Of a DNA stretch of 64,000 nt, positions 9,581 to 19,057 are shown one piece after another. The stretch comes from Pseudomonadota bacterium (GTDB lineage Bacteria > Pseudomonadota > Alphaproteobacteria > Sphingomonadales > Sphingomonadaceae). A model generated the notes under the pieces. It did no database searches, was not told the DNA's origin, and saw only the letters and a list, made by a program, of their open reading frames with translations. How positions within the stretch are numbered: the stretch's first letter is position 1; each line of letters starts with the position of its first letter. The DNA is taken from the NCBI GenBank assembly GCA_021847605.1, contig JAJZQN010000017.1, positions 1-64,000 on the forward strand. The letters run 5' to 3'. Both the position numbers and the translations under genes were made by a program.

Positions 9581-11635
9581 TTACTGTGCCGCAGAAGCCG
9601 GTGCCGGTTTGCCGCGATAGCGGTCGAACCAGGCGATGATCGCGGCGGCCTTGGCTGCTGATTGCGAGGGACGGGCGGCGATGCCGCCATGGCTGGCGCC
9701 CGGCACCTTGACGAGGGCCGTGGGGACGCCGCGGATCTGAAGCGCGGCATAATATTGCTCGGACTCGCTGACGGGCGTGCGGTAATCCTCGCTGCCCACG
9801 ACGACCAGCGTCGGCGTCTTGACGTTACCGACGAGGCTGAGCGGTGAGCGGTTCCAATAGCCCATCGGGTCTTCCCACGGCTTGGCCGGGAACCAATAGC
9901 GTGACGTGAAGAGGGTGTTGTCCATGGTCAGCGCCTCGCTGATCCAGTTGATGACCGGCTTTTGCGTGGCGGCACCCTTGAACCGATCCGTCTTGCCCAC
10001 GATCCAGCTGGTCAGCACGCCGCCGCCAGAGCCGCCGGTGACGAAGAGATTGTCGGGATCGGCTACGCCCGATGCGATGGCCGCATCCACCGCCGCCATG
10101 AGATCCCCATAATCGTCGCCGGGATATTTATGGTGGATAAGCTGGGCAAATTCCTCCCCATAAGAGGTGGAGCCGCGCGGGTTGGTGTAGAGAACGGCAT
10201 AGCCCGATGCGGCATAAAGCTGATCATCGGTCGAGAAATGCGGGCCATAGGCGGTGTGCGGGCCGCCGTGGATTTCGAGGACGAGCGGGACTTTCGTGCC
10301 GGGCTGATAGCCCGGAGGGGTGACGAGCCATGCGGGGACGGTGCGGCCATCAGGCGCGGTGACGGCCAGTTCCTTTACCTGACCCAGCGCCTTGTGCGCG
10401 AACAGGTCTTCATTGAGGTGGGTGAGCTGGCGTGCCTTGCCGCCGCTGCTGATCGACAGATCGGCGGGGCGTTGGGCCGAGCCGCTGGTGAAGGCGAGGG
10501 TTCCACCCTTCGACACGGTGAAGTCGCCGCCGCTATAGGGGCGGTCAAAAGCGGTGCCGGTAAGGCCGCTTGCCAGTTCGGTGACGCGGCCGTCGAGCGT
10601 GATGCGGGCGAGGCGATTGACGCCGCGCTCATCATATTGGGCGTAGAGCGACTTGCCATCGGCGGCCCAGACTGCCTTGTCGATGCTGCGGTCGAAATTG
10701 GCGGTGACGGCGTGCGCGCCGCTGCCGTCGCGGTTCATGACGTAGAGATAGGTGTTCTGATAGGAGAGGCGCTTATCGTCGAAGCCGAGATAGGCGATCT
10801 TGCTGCCGTCGGGCGAGATGGCGGGCGCGACGTCGGGACCGTCGCGGCTGGTGAGCGGGGTGACGGCGCCCGAAGCGAGGTCGAGTGCGTAGATTTCGGG
10901 ATCAAAAACCTTCTGCTGCCAGTCTGGCTTGCGCACGGCGCTGAACAGGATGGCGCGGCCGTCCGGCGTGAAGCTCAGCGGGCCGCCATCCTGATAATCG
11001 CCGAAGCTGAGCTGACGCGGCGGGCCGCCCTCGGCCGAGACGAGGAAGATATGGTCATAGCCCGGCTGAACATAGCCGCCGCCGTCGGCGCGATAATCGA
11101 TGCGGTCGATGACTTCGAGGGGCTTCGCCCATTCGGCGCCCTCCGGCTTGTCGGGCGCCTTGCCCAATCTTGCCGGGTCAGCGGGGACGCGCATGACATA
11201 GGCGATGGAGGTGCCGTCGGGCGACCATGTGACCGATTGCGGACCATCGGGCAGGGTGGTGACGCGGATCGTCGTCCCCTGATCCAGCCAGCGCACGAAG
11301 AGTTGCGGTTTGCCATTGTCGCTGGCGATATAGGCGAGGCGCTTGCCATCGGGCGACCAGCGCGGCTGGCTGGCGTCGGAGACGAGGGGCTGCTGCACGC
11401 CGGTCGTGGTGTCGACCAGCCAGATGCCGCCCTTTTGCCGGTCGGTCATGATGTCGCCCTGGCGGCGGACATAGGCGACATGCTTGCCATCCGGGCTGAT
11501 CTGAGGATCGGTGGCGACCTGAAGCGCGAAAATGTCGCGCCCTTCGAACCAGGTGGTGGGCGCATTCTGGGCGGCGAGGGGGAAGGGCAGCAGGGCGGCG
11601 CCGAGAAGCAGCGCGGGCAGAGTTTTGTGCAGCAT
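9581..11635 (-). CDS. S9 family peptidase (dipeptidyl/acylaminoacyl peptidase)
   Basis: Signal peptide; WD40-like TolB repeats; catalytic VTGGSGGGVLTSWIVGKTDRFKGA and GASHGG. Confidence 0.93.
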   Translation of the reverse strand: MLHKTLPALLLGAALLPFPLAAQNAPTTWFEGRDIFALQVATDPQISPDGKHVAYVRRQGDIMTDRQKGGIWLVDTTTGVQQPLVSDASQPRWSPDGKRLAYIASDNGKPQLFVRWLDQGTTIRVTTLPDGPQSVTWSPDGTSIAYVMRVPADPARLGKAPDKPEGAEWAKPLEVIDRIDYRADGGGYVQPGYDHIFLVSAEGGPPRQLSFGDYQDGGPLSFTPDGRAILFSAVRKPDWQQKVFDPEIYALDLASGAVTPLTSRDGPDVAPAISPDGSKIAYLGFDDKRLSYQNTYLYVMNRDGSGAHAVTANFDRSIDKAVWAADGKSLYAQYDERGVNRLARITLDGRVTELASGLTGTAFDRPYSGGDFTVSKGGTLAFTSGSAQRPADLSISSGGKARQLTHLNEDLFAHKALGQVKELAVTAPDGRTVPAWLVTPPGYQPGTKVPLVLEIHGGPHTAYGPHFSTDDQLYAASGYAVLYTNPRGSTSYGEEFAQLIHHKYPGDDYGDLMAAVDAAIASGVADPDNLFVTGGSGGGVLTSWIVGKTDRFKGAATQKPVINWISEALTMDNTLFTSRYWFPAKPWEDPMGYWNRSPLSLVGNVKTPTLVVVGSEDYRTPVSESEQYYAALQIRGVPTALVKVPGASHGGIAARPSQSAAKAAAIIAWFDRYRGKPAPASAAQ

Positions 11636-11741
11636 GGAAACCTCTCGCAAAGGATGATGGCGCGCAGACTTGCCGCTTTCGCCTTTTGTTTCAAGGAAAA
11701 GGGCGAGGCGACCGTTGCGGATCGCCGCGCCCGTTCGAGGA

Positions 11742-12974
11742 TCAACAGCCCACGCCCATCGCGCTGCCGAGCATGCCGCCAAGGCCGCCGCCGCATTTCT
11801 TCTTCTTTTTCGGCTGGGCGGGTTCATCGCCGGTATCTTCTGTTCCGGCCTGTCCCATCATGCTGCCCATGTCCGGGCCGTTCAGCATCCACATCGTATG
11901 GGCGCGGAAGCGGACGCGCGTGATCCATTCGGGTTTCCAGGCGATTTTGGGATCGGCGGGGCGCGGCGGATAGGCGAAGTCGGCCTGCGGCCCATAGGCG
12001 TAGAGCGCGCCCATCAGCATGTCGCCAGCAGATTGCTGAACCTGAGCCGGGACGGTGCAACTGGTCTGGCTGGGCGGCATGACGATTTTCTTGCCGATCA
12101 GCGATTGGACTCCGGCCGGAGAAATCCAGTCCCAGACGGGGCCGCCAAAAGCCTGAGACGCGGAAGATGCCCACCAGACCATATCGCCATTCTCCTTCGC
12201 GCCAAAGGCCCAGGCATAATAGCCGGTGGCGGTCGGCAGCGCGTTCCAGCTAAGGTCCGTGGCGCCGCCGGGCAGCGATTTGGAGCGGCCGGTGATGGGC
12301 GGCATGAAATCCTGTTTCAGGGCGAATGTGATGTCCGGGCTATAGGTGCCGGCGATATGATGATCGCCGATGAGTGAGGCGTTGCCGGGGACCATCTTGC
12401 GCGTTTGCGGATTGGGCCAGTCGCCATAGGTGCGGCTGTTGGAAAAACGGACCTGCCAGTCATTGGGGAGGCCGGTGCCGGCCATGAACAGGCCGGGCGG
12501 GAATTGACCACGGGCGACCTTGGCGAAATCGATGATGACGGGTTGACCGGCAGGCGCGCTGGCGCCGCAGCCCCAGAAGATGAGCAGGCGTCCTTTGGGC
12601 CGTTCGCCGGGCATGGTTTCTTCCTCGCCCGGGGGCGCCTTTGGCGTGACGAGCGGGACGGAGGCGCCGAGGCCGGTGGCGGGCGGCAGGAAATGATCGG
12701 CCTTTGGCGCGCCGGTGGGCGCCTGTGTGGAGCCGAGGCGCAGGACCAGTTCATGGATCGGCTGGCTTTTGCCGCCGCCAAACATCGCCCCCATGGCGGC
12801 GCCCATGCCGCCACCGCCATTCCCTATGGCGGCCATGCCGGACATGGTGCCCGCATCCATCGTATATCGAGCGATGGGGGCGGAAGATTGCTGACTGGCG
12901 GAGGGTGCGGCGAGGAGGGTGAGCGTGCCGCCGAGCAGGGCAGCGCGGGTAAGGGCAGGTTTTTGCACGACATC
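11742..12974 (-). CDS. conserved hypothetical secreted protein with Lys-rich/Gly-rich Cys tail
   Basis: ORF to 13073; likely GTG start near 12974 (VQKPALTRAALLGGTLTLLAAPSASQQ signal peptide). C-terminus QPKKKKKCGGGLGGMLGSAMGVGC. Confidence 0.6.
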   Translation of the reverse strand, partial: DVVQKPALTRAALLGGTLTLLAAPSASQQSSAPIARYTMDAGTMSGMAAIGNGGGGMGAAMGAMFGGGKSQPIHELVLRLGSTQAPTGAPKADHFLPPATGLGASVPLVTPKAPPGEEETMPGERPKGRLLIFWGCGASAPAGQPVIIDFAKVARGQFPPGLFMAGTGLPNDWQVRFSNSRTYGDWPNPQTRKMVPGNASLIGDHHIAGTYSPDITFALKQDFMPPITGRSKSLPGGATDLSWNALPTATGYYAWAFGAKENGDMVWWASSASQAFGGPVWDWISPAGVQSLIGKKIVMPPSQTSCTVPAQVQQSAGDMLMGALYAYGPQADFAYPPRPADPKIAWKPEWITRVRFRAHTMWMLNGPDMGSMMGQAGTEDTGDEPAQPKKKKKCGGGLGGMLGSAMGVGC

Positions 12975-13056
12975 TGTTCCTTTTAAAAAACGGAAGAGAT
13001 GCGACCTTTTTTGTGTGTGGGCTGTGTAGCAGATTCCAGTGGGCTGGGGGAGTGGG

Positions 13057-13836
13057 TCAGTCAGTGGGGTCAAGTTGGTAAATATGGGTTATGGCAGCGA
13101 GTTCATCGGCCATGTCTCCGCGATAGGATGAAGGTCCACTCAGTTTGATCTGAGCCAGAGCGGTCTGGTATCGTGAGCGGATGATCGGATTTGCCCGCAG
13201 ATAGTCCGTCATCGCCTGCGCCGCAGCGTCCGGGCCAAGGGTAGCCAACGCATATTCGATCATGAACGGCTGCCATAATGCGGGGCGGTGCAGAAGTTCG
13301 CTGACGGCGATCTCGGATTGATCGAACAGAGCGAAAAAGGGCAGGGCGATCTTTCGGATGGTTGAGAGGGCGTGATCGATGACGGCTTGGCGCTGACGAT
13401 CATCCGCCAAGTCCCATTCCATCCAATCGGGGCGCGGCAAGAGATTCCCGATCTGACCGCCTATAACCCATGAAAGACCGGCTTTGTCCGTTCCGTGCCA
13501 AGGCATTGGGTTGTTACGGCGCCATGTGGCCATCTGACCCGAACTGATGGAGGCATGTATCCAGATCGCAGCCCGTTGCCCGGCTATGTTGTTGCGGTCG
13601 GACTGAATTTGTATTTCATGCGTGAAATTACCCAACCGACGCTTGAATGATGGTCCGCTTTTGAGAAATGCAAAGCCATCGCCAGCCAACTGATCGCCGA
13701 TGGCTGTGCAGGCTGCGAGAATGACGTCCCTGGGTTTTTCCGCGCCGGTGGACGGGTTGTTTCTGGCGCTTGCGGCCGTCAGCTCTTGTTGGGCGGTGCG
13801 GACGAGTTGCTCTGCAAAATTGAGCGGTTTGGCCAT
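13057..13836 (-). CDS. hypothetical protein, possibly DUF4304-like
   Basis: MAKPLNFAEQLVRTAQQ...GDGFAFLKSGPSFKRRLGNFTHEIQIQSDRNN...AAIWIHASISS resembles the DUF4304 N-terminal pattern (weak). Confidence 0.5.
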   Translation of the reverse strand: MAKPLNFAEQLVRTAQQELTAASARNNPSTGAEKPRDVILAACTAIGDQLAGDGFAFLKSGPSFKRRLGNFTHEIQIQSDRNNIAGQRAAIWIHASISSGQMATWRRNNPMPWHGTDKAGLSWVIGGQIGNLLPRPDWMEWDLADDRQRQAVIDHALSTIRKIALPFFALFDQSEIAVSELLHRPALWQPFMIEYALATLGPDAAAQAMTDYLRANPIIRSRYQTALAQIKLSGPSSYRGDMADELAAITHIYQLDPTD

Positions 13837-13920
13837 TTTATGCGGACACCATTGGGGCTGAATTTTCAGGTGATACTTCTTTGCCCGGAAGCTGTCGAAA
13901 GGCTGATTATATTGAGCGCA

Positions 13921-13947
13921 GGGCTTCGACAGGCTCAGTCCGAACGG
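13921..13947. repeat. second dispersed repeat type (GGGCTTCGACAGGCTCAGTCCGAACGG)
   Basis: Intergenic, ends in the same CGAACGG motif as the REP-like family. Confidence 0.45.
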
Positions 13948-14061
13948 CATGTGTAACGCTCTGATGGAGGACGGGTGCTTCCCCCCCTCTTCCAACTGCG
14001 CCTGATCGGCTTTGCCGATAAGGCTGCGTATCCTTCTCTCCCGAGGGGAGAAGGGATATGA

Positions 14062-14096
14062 AAAGGGCGGCCATTGGAGCCGCCCTTTCGTTTTTC
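14062..14096. terminator. bidirectional hairpin downstream of clpA
   Basis: AAAGGGCGGC-cattgga-GCCGCCCTTTcgttttt. Confidence 0.75.
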
Positions 14097-14112
14097 GCGT
14101 GGGTGAAGGCGC

Positions 14113-16437
14113 TTATTTGGTGCCTTCGGATGCCTTGGCTTTGCCACCCTTCTTGCCCTTTTTGGGGGCGGCGGGGGTGATTTCGAAGGCGAGGGCTTCA
14201 TCCTTCATGCGGACATGGACTTCGCCGCCATGGACCAGTTTACCGAAGAGAAGTTCCTCGGCCAGCGGCTGCTTGATCTTTTCCTGCATCAGGCGGCCCA
14301 TCGGGCGGGCGCCGTAGAGCTTGTCATAGCCCTTGGCGGTCAGCCATGCCTTGGCATCGTCGTCCAGCGTGATGTGGACGTCGCGGTCGGCCAGTTGCAG
14401 TTCGAGTTGCAGCACGAACTTGTCGATAACGCGGGCGACGATTTCCGGCGGCAGATAGCCGAAGGGGACGATCGCATCGAGGCGATTGCGGAATTCGGGG
14501 GTGAAGAGTTTCTTCACCGCGTCTTCCTGAACATCGTCGCGCGACAGGTCGCCGAAACCGATGCTTTCCTTCGCCATATCCGACGCACCGGCATTGGTGG
14601 TCATGATGAGGATGGTGTTGCGGAAATCGACGGTCTTGCCGTGATGGTCGGTCAGGCGGCCATTGTCCATCACCTGCAACAGGATGTTGAACAGGTCAGG
14701 GTGCGCCTTTTCGATTTCGTCGAGCAGCAGAACGCTGTGCGGATTCTGGTCCACCGCATCGGTCAGCAGGCCGCCCTGATCATAGCCGACATAGCCCGGA
14801 GGGGCGCCGATCAGGCGGCTGACCGAATGGCGTTCCATATATTCTGACATGTCGAACCGCTGGAGCGGGATGCCGAGCAGGGTTGCCAACTGACGCGCGA
14901 CCTCCGTCTTCCCGACGCCGGTCGGGCCGGAGAAGAGATAGTTGCCGATCGGCTTGTCGGGATCGCGCAGCCCCGCACGCGACAGCTTGATCGCGGAGGA
15001 CAGCACCTCGATCGCCTTGTCCTGACCGAAGACGACGCGCTTCAGGTCGGTGGTCAGCGATTCCAGCACGCTCTTGTCGTCGGACGACACGGTTTTCGGA
15101 GGGATGCGAGCCATGGTCGCGATGACCTGCTCAATCTCCTTGGGGGTGATCGTCTTCTTGCGCTTGGACGGCACCACCAGCATCTGCATCGCACCGACTT
15201 CGTCGATCACGTCGATCGCCTTGTCCGGCAGCTTGCGGTCGTTGATGTAGCGGGCGCTGAGTTCCACCGCCGCCTTGATCGCGTCAGGCGTATATTTGAC
15301 CGAATGATGTTCCTCGAACGCGCTGCGCAGGCCGGCGAGAATCTTGATCGTGTCCTCGATAGACGGTTCGTTGACGTCGATCTTCTGGAACCGGCGCAGC
15401 AGGGCACGGTCCTTTTCGAAATGGTTGCGAAACTCCTTGTAAGTGGTCGACCCGATGCACCGGATCGTGCCGCCCGACAGGGCCGGTTTCAGCAGGTTCG
15501 ACGCATCCATCGCCCCGCCGCTAGTAGCGCCGGCACCGATGACGGTGTGAATTTCGTCGATGAACAGAACCGCGTGCGGCATCTTTTCCAGTTCGGTGAC
15601 GACCGCCTTCAGACGCTCCTCGAAATCGCCGCGATAGCGGGTGCCGGCCAGCAGCGCGCCCATGTCGAGCGAATAGATAACGGCTTCTTTCAGGACGTCG
15701 GGCACTTCGCCTTCGATGATCTTGCGGGCCAAGCCTTCTGCAATGGCGGTCTTGCCCACGCCCGGATCGCCGACATAGAGCGGGTTGTTCTTCGACCGGC
15801 GGCAAAGAATCTGGATAGTGCGATCCACCTCGGCGCTGCGGCCGATCAGGGGATCGACCTTGCCGCGGCCAGCCTTTTCATTGAGGTTGACGGTGAACTG
15901 TTCGAGGGCGCTGTCCTTCTTGGCCTTACCGTCCTGCACCTTCTTTTCCTCCTCGGCGGCGCCCTTCGTCTCCTGACGCTCGGGCGCGGGCGCGGGCGTG
16001 CCCTTGCCGACGCCGTGGCTGATATAGCTGACGGCATCGAGACGACTCATATCCTGCTGTTGCAGGAAATAGACGGCATAGGATTCGCGTTCGGAGAAGA
16101 GCGCGACGAGGACGTTGGCCCCGGTCACTTCATCCTTGCCGGAGGATTGGACGTGGAGGATGGCGCGTTGCACGACGCGCTGAAAACCGCTGGTAGGCGA
16201 AGGGTCGCTGGCGCCTTCCACCTTCAGGCTGTCGAGTTCGGTGTCGAGATACTGGGTGACGGCATCGCCCAACTCGCCCAGTTCCACGCCGCAGGCCTGC
16301 ATCACCTTTGACGCATGTTCGTCATCAATCAGTGCCAGAAGCAGATGCTCCAGCGTGGCATATTCGTGCCGACGCTCCGATGCGTGCGTCAGCGCATTGT
16401 GCAAGGTGGTTTCAAGAGCGGGTGCGAACGAAGGCAT
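14113..16437 (-). CDS. clpA: ATP-dependent Clp protease ATP-binding subunit ClpA
   Basis: Clp_N repeats, two AAA modules (GDPGVGKTAIAEGLA; GPTGVGKTEVARQLA), RFDMSEYMERHSVSRLIGAPPGYVGYDQGG. Confidence 0.97.
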   Translation of the reverse strand: MPSFAPALETTLHNALTHASERRHEYATLEHLLLALIDDEHASKVMQACGVELGELGDAVTQYLDTELDSLKVEGASDPSPTSGFQRVVQRAILHVQSSGKDEVTGANVLVALFSERESYAVYFLQQQDMSRLDAVSYISHGVGKGTPAPAPERQETKGAAEEEKKVQDGKAKKDSALEQFTVNLNEKAGRGKVDPLIGRSAEVDRTIQILCRRSKNNPLYVGDPGVGKTAIAEGLARKIIEGEVPDVLKEAVIYSLDMGALLAGTRYRGDFEERLKAVVTELEKMPHAVLFIDEIHTVIGAGATSGGAMDASNLLKPALSGGTIRCIGSTTYKEFRNHFEKDRALLRRFQKIDVNEPSIEDTIKILAGLRSAFEEHHSVKYTPDAIKAAVELSARYINDRKLPDKAIDVIDEVGAMQMLVVPSKRKKTITPKEIEQVIATMARIPPKTVSSDDKSVLESLTTDLKRVVFGQDKAIEVLSSAIKLSRAGLRDPDKPIGNYLFSGPTGVGKTEVARQLATLLGIPLQRFDMSEYMERHSVSRLIGAPPGYVGYDQGGLLTDAVDQNPHSVLLLDEIEKAHPDLFNILLQVMDNGRLTDHHGKTVDFRNTILIMTTNAGASDMAKESIGFGDLSRDDVQEDAVKKLFTPEFRNRLDAIVPFGYLPPEIVARVIDKFVLQLELQLADRDVHITLDDDAKAWLTAKGYDKLYGARPMGRLMQEKIKQPLAEELLFGKLVHGGEVHVRMKDEALAFEITPAAPKKGKKGGKAKASEGTK

Positions 16438-16589
16438 ATATTTTTACTCCTGACCCCATGGAGGGGTGAACTTGAACCCTATGTCGGCATTGCTCGACGC
16501 CGGATCAAGGACCATGCCCCGACCAGCGGAATTGCCAGACTGCTCGCGCCCGTTTTTGCCCTGAAGGGGGATGGGAGCGGAGCCATGGT

Positions 16590-16787
16590 TCATCTTTTGA
16601 ATAGCGCCTCGGCGGTTGCCTTATGGTTAACGGCGTATTCCATCCTGGCTCGGGTGCGCGCGATCTTCGTTTCGAGGGCGGCGATGCGGGCTTCCAGGTC
16701 CGTCATGGACAATGGCCCCAAATCCTGCCGCAGCAGGCGGGCCAGCGGATCATCTCCCTTCTTCGGCAGATCGTCATCCAAGTCCAT
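16590..16787 (-). CDS. DUF1192 domain-containing small protein
   Basis: MDLDDDLPKKGDDPLARLLRQDLGPLSMTDLEARIAALETKIARTRARM, typical DUF1192. Confidence 0.85.
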   Translation of the reverse strand: MDLDDDLPKKGDDPLARLLRQDLGPLSMTDLEARIAALETKIARTRARMEYAVNHKATAEALFKR

Positions 16788-16914
16788 GAATCGTAATGTT
16801 GACCCTGTCGGCCACTCTGTCAATAAGGGCCGCGACGGCGCGGCGCAATTTTGACGCGGCGCAACAGCATCGGGGCACCGGAATATGGCGGACAGGGACG
16901 CATTGCCTGTGGAC

Positions 16915-17889
16915 ATGACGGCGATCGGCATAGCGGCGCCCGGCGGCCCCGAAGCGTTGGTTCCCGAGCAACGCCCCGTGCCGACGCCCGGTCCCGACGA
17001 AGTGCTGATCAAGGTGGCCGCCGCCGGGGTCAACCGGCCCGATGTGTTGCAGCGCATGGGGAAATATCCGCCGCCGCCCGGCGCATCGGACATTCCGGGG
17101 CTGGAGGTTGCGGGAACGATCGTGGCGGCCGGGCAGGGGGCCGACATGCTGGTCGGGCAAAAGGTCTGCGCGCTGCTGGCGGGCGGGGGCTATGCCGAAT
17201 ATGCGGTGGCGCCGGCAGGGCAATGCCTGCCGGTCCCCGATGGCTATGATCTGGCTGAAGCGGCGGCGTTGCCCGAGACATTGTTTACTGTGTGGACCAA
17301 CCTGTTCGAACGGGCCTATGTCGTGGCGGGCGACACGGTACTGGTCCATGGCGGCACCAGCGGCATCGGCACCATGGCGATCCGTCTGTGCAACCTGTTC
17401 GGCGTGACCATCATCGTTACCTGTGGTTCCGATGAAAAATGTGCGCAGGCCAAAAGCTGGGGCGCGGACCATGCGATCAATTACAAGACACAGGATTATG
17501 TCGAGGAAGTGAGCCGCATCACCGGCGGGCAGGGCGTGTCTGCGGTGCTGGACATGGTGGGCGGCGATTATCTGCCGCGTAACCTGAATTGCCTTTCGGA
17601 AGACGGGCGGCATGTGTCGATTGCGGTGCTGGGCGGGGCCAAGGCGAGCGTCTTCATTCCGGCGGTGATGAACAAGCGGCTGACGATCACCGGATCGACG
17701 CTGCGGGCGCGGTCGGTTGGGTTCAAGGGGCTGGTCGCGGATGAGATCATGCGCAACGTCTGGTCGTTTGTGGGCGAAGGCAAGCTGCGCCCGGCGATGG
17801 ACCAGAAATTCGCGCTGACGGATGCGGCCAAGGCACATGCGCGCATGGATGCGGGCGAGCATTTCGGGAAGATCGTGCTGGTGGTGTGA
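16915..17889 (+). CDS. NAD(P)H-quinone oxidoreductase (zinc-type MDR family, PIG3-like)
   Basis: MTAIGIAAPGGPEALVPEQRPVPTPGPDEVLIKVAAAGVNRPDVLQRMGKYPPPPGASDIPGLEVAGTIV...VHGGTSGIGTMAIRLC. Confidence 0.92.
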   Translation: MTAIGIAAPGGPEALVPEQRPVPTPGPDEVLIKVAAAGVNRPDVLQRMGKYPPPPGASDIPGLEVAGTIVAAGQGADMLVGQKVCALLAGGGYAEYAVAPAGQCLPVPDGYDLAEAAALPETLFTVWTNLFERAYVVAGDTVLVHGGTSGIGTMAIRLCNLFGVTIIVTCGSDEKCAQAKSWGADHAINYKTQDYVEEVSRITGGQGVSAVLDMVGGDYLPRNLNCLSEDGRHVSIAVLGGAKASVFIPAVMNKRLTITGSTLRARSVGFKGLVADEIMRNVWSFVGEGKLRPAMDQKFALTDAAKAHARMDAGEHFGKIVLVV

Positions 17890-18076
17890 GGGGGGCGGGA
17901 GACAGGTTCCCGCTTTCGCGGCAATGATGCCCTATATGATTTGGTGCGGCAATACAGCGCGTCAGGTCGTCGAAATCCCCGGAAAACGTAGCATTTCCGT
18001 CATATTCGCTGCGGAGTTGTAACATTGGGGCGCTAAAGATTCGCTCCCAAGGACACACGTCTTTGGGGATCGTATC

Positions 18077-18949
18077 ATGAACGCCATCACGCGCCTGCCC
18101 TTTCTGAGCGAACTGGAAGAGGGCGCCGACGACCGCTTTCACATCCCGGAAAGGGAAGGACAGCGCCGCCGTTATCGCACCATCTGGATTTCGGACATTC
18201 ACCTCGGCACGCGGGGATGCAACGCCGCCATGCTGATCGATTTCCTCGATAGCGTGGACAGCGACACCATCTATCTGGTGGGCGACATCATCGACGGCTG
18301 GCGGCTGAAGAAGCGGTTTTACTGGCCGGCCGCGCATAATGATGTGCTGTGGCGGATCATGAAACGGGCCAAGCGGGGCACACGGGTGGTCTACATCCCC
18401 GGCAATCATGACGAGATGTTCCGCCAGTTCACCGGCATGAATTTCGGCGGCGTCGAAATCCGGCGCAAGGCGATCCATGAAACCGCTGACGGGCGCAAGT
18501 TGCTGATCCTGCATGGCGACGAGTTCGACACGATCATGCTGGCGCATCGCTGGCTCGCCTTCGTGGGGGACGCGGCCTACACGACGTTGATGCGGCTGAA
18601 CGTCGTGGTGAATGCCGTCCGCCGACGCATGGGCCTGCCCTATTGGTCGCTCAGCAAGATGGCCAAGCACAAGGTCAAGAATGCCGTATCCTTCATCTGC
18701 CGCTTCGAGGAAGTGGTGGCGCATGAGGCCGGGACGCGGGGCGTCGATGGCGTGGTGTGCGGCCATATCCACAATGCCGAGATGCGCGAGATCGAGGGCA
18801 TCCAATATTATAATGACGGTGACTGGGTAGAAGGCTGCACCGCGCTGGTCGAACATGCCAGCGGCGAGATGGAAGTGCTGCATTGGGCCGACGAGATCGC
18901 CAAGCGCGAGCAGGCCGAACTGGAGAAGCAGGCGCGGATGGCGGCATAA
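18077..18949 (+). CDS. metallophosphoesterase, UDP-2,3-diacylglucosamine diphosphatase (LpxH)-like
   Basis: TIWISDIHLGTRGC...LVGDIIDGWRLKK...YIPGNHDEMFRQ...GVVCGHIHNAEM. Confidence 0.85.
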   Translation: MNAITRLPFLSELEEGADDRFHIPEREGQRRRYRTIWISDIHLGTRGCNAAMLIDFLDSVDSDTIYLVGDIIDGWRLKKRFYWPAAHNDVLWRIMKRAKRGTRVVYIPGNHDEMFRQFTGMNFGGVEIRRKAIHETADGRKLLILHGDEFDTIMLAHRWLAFVGDAAYTTLMRLNVVVNAVRRRMGLPYWSLSKMAKHKVKNAVSFICRFEEVVAHEAGTRGVDGVVCGHIHNAEMREIEGIQYYNDGDWVEGCTALVEHASGEMEVLHWADEIAKREQAELEKQARMAA

Positions 18950-19002
18950 AGCCAATCCTGTCCATTCATGGGCGTGGCCTGAGAATGGGCGGGGTGCATT
19001 AT

Positions 19003-19033
19003 CCGTTTCTCGACTTCGCTCGAAACGAACGGA
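19003..19033. repeat. dispersed palindromic (REP-like) repeat copy C
   Basis: CCGTTTCTCGACTTCGCTCGAAACGAACGGA. Confidence 0.75.
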
Positions 19034-19057
19034 TGTGGGTGAAGAAGGAATGAACCC

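Noticed and set aside
9962-11923. 653-aa plus ORF antisense to S9 peptidase
   Set aside because: Shadow ORF opposite a complete S9 peptidase with catalytic motifs.
18047-18066. CCAAGGAC-acac-GTCTTTGG hairpin before the metallophosphoesterase start as a riboswitch
   Set aside because: Too small and simple; no recognisable aptamer.
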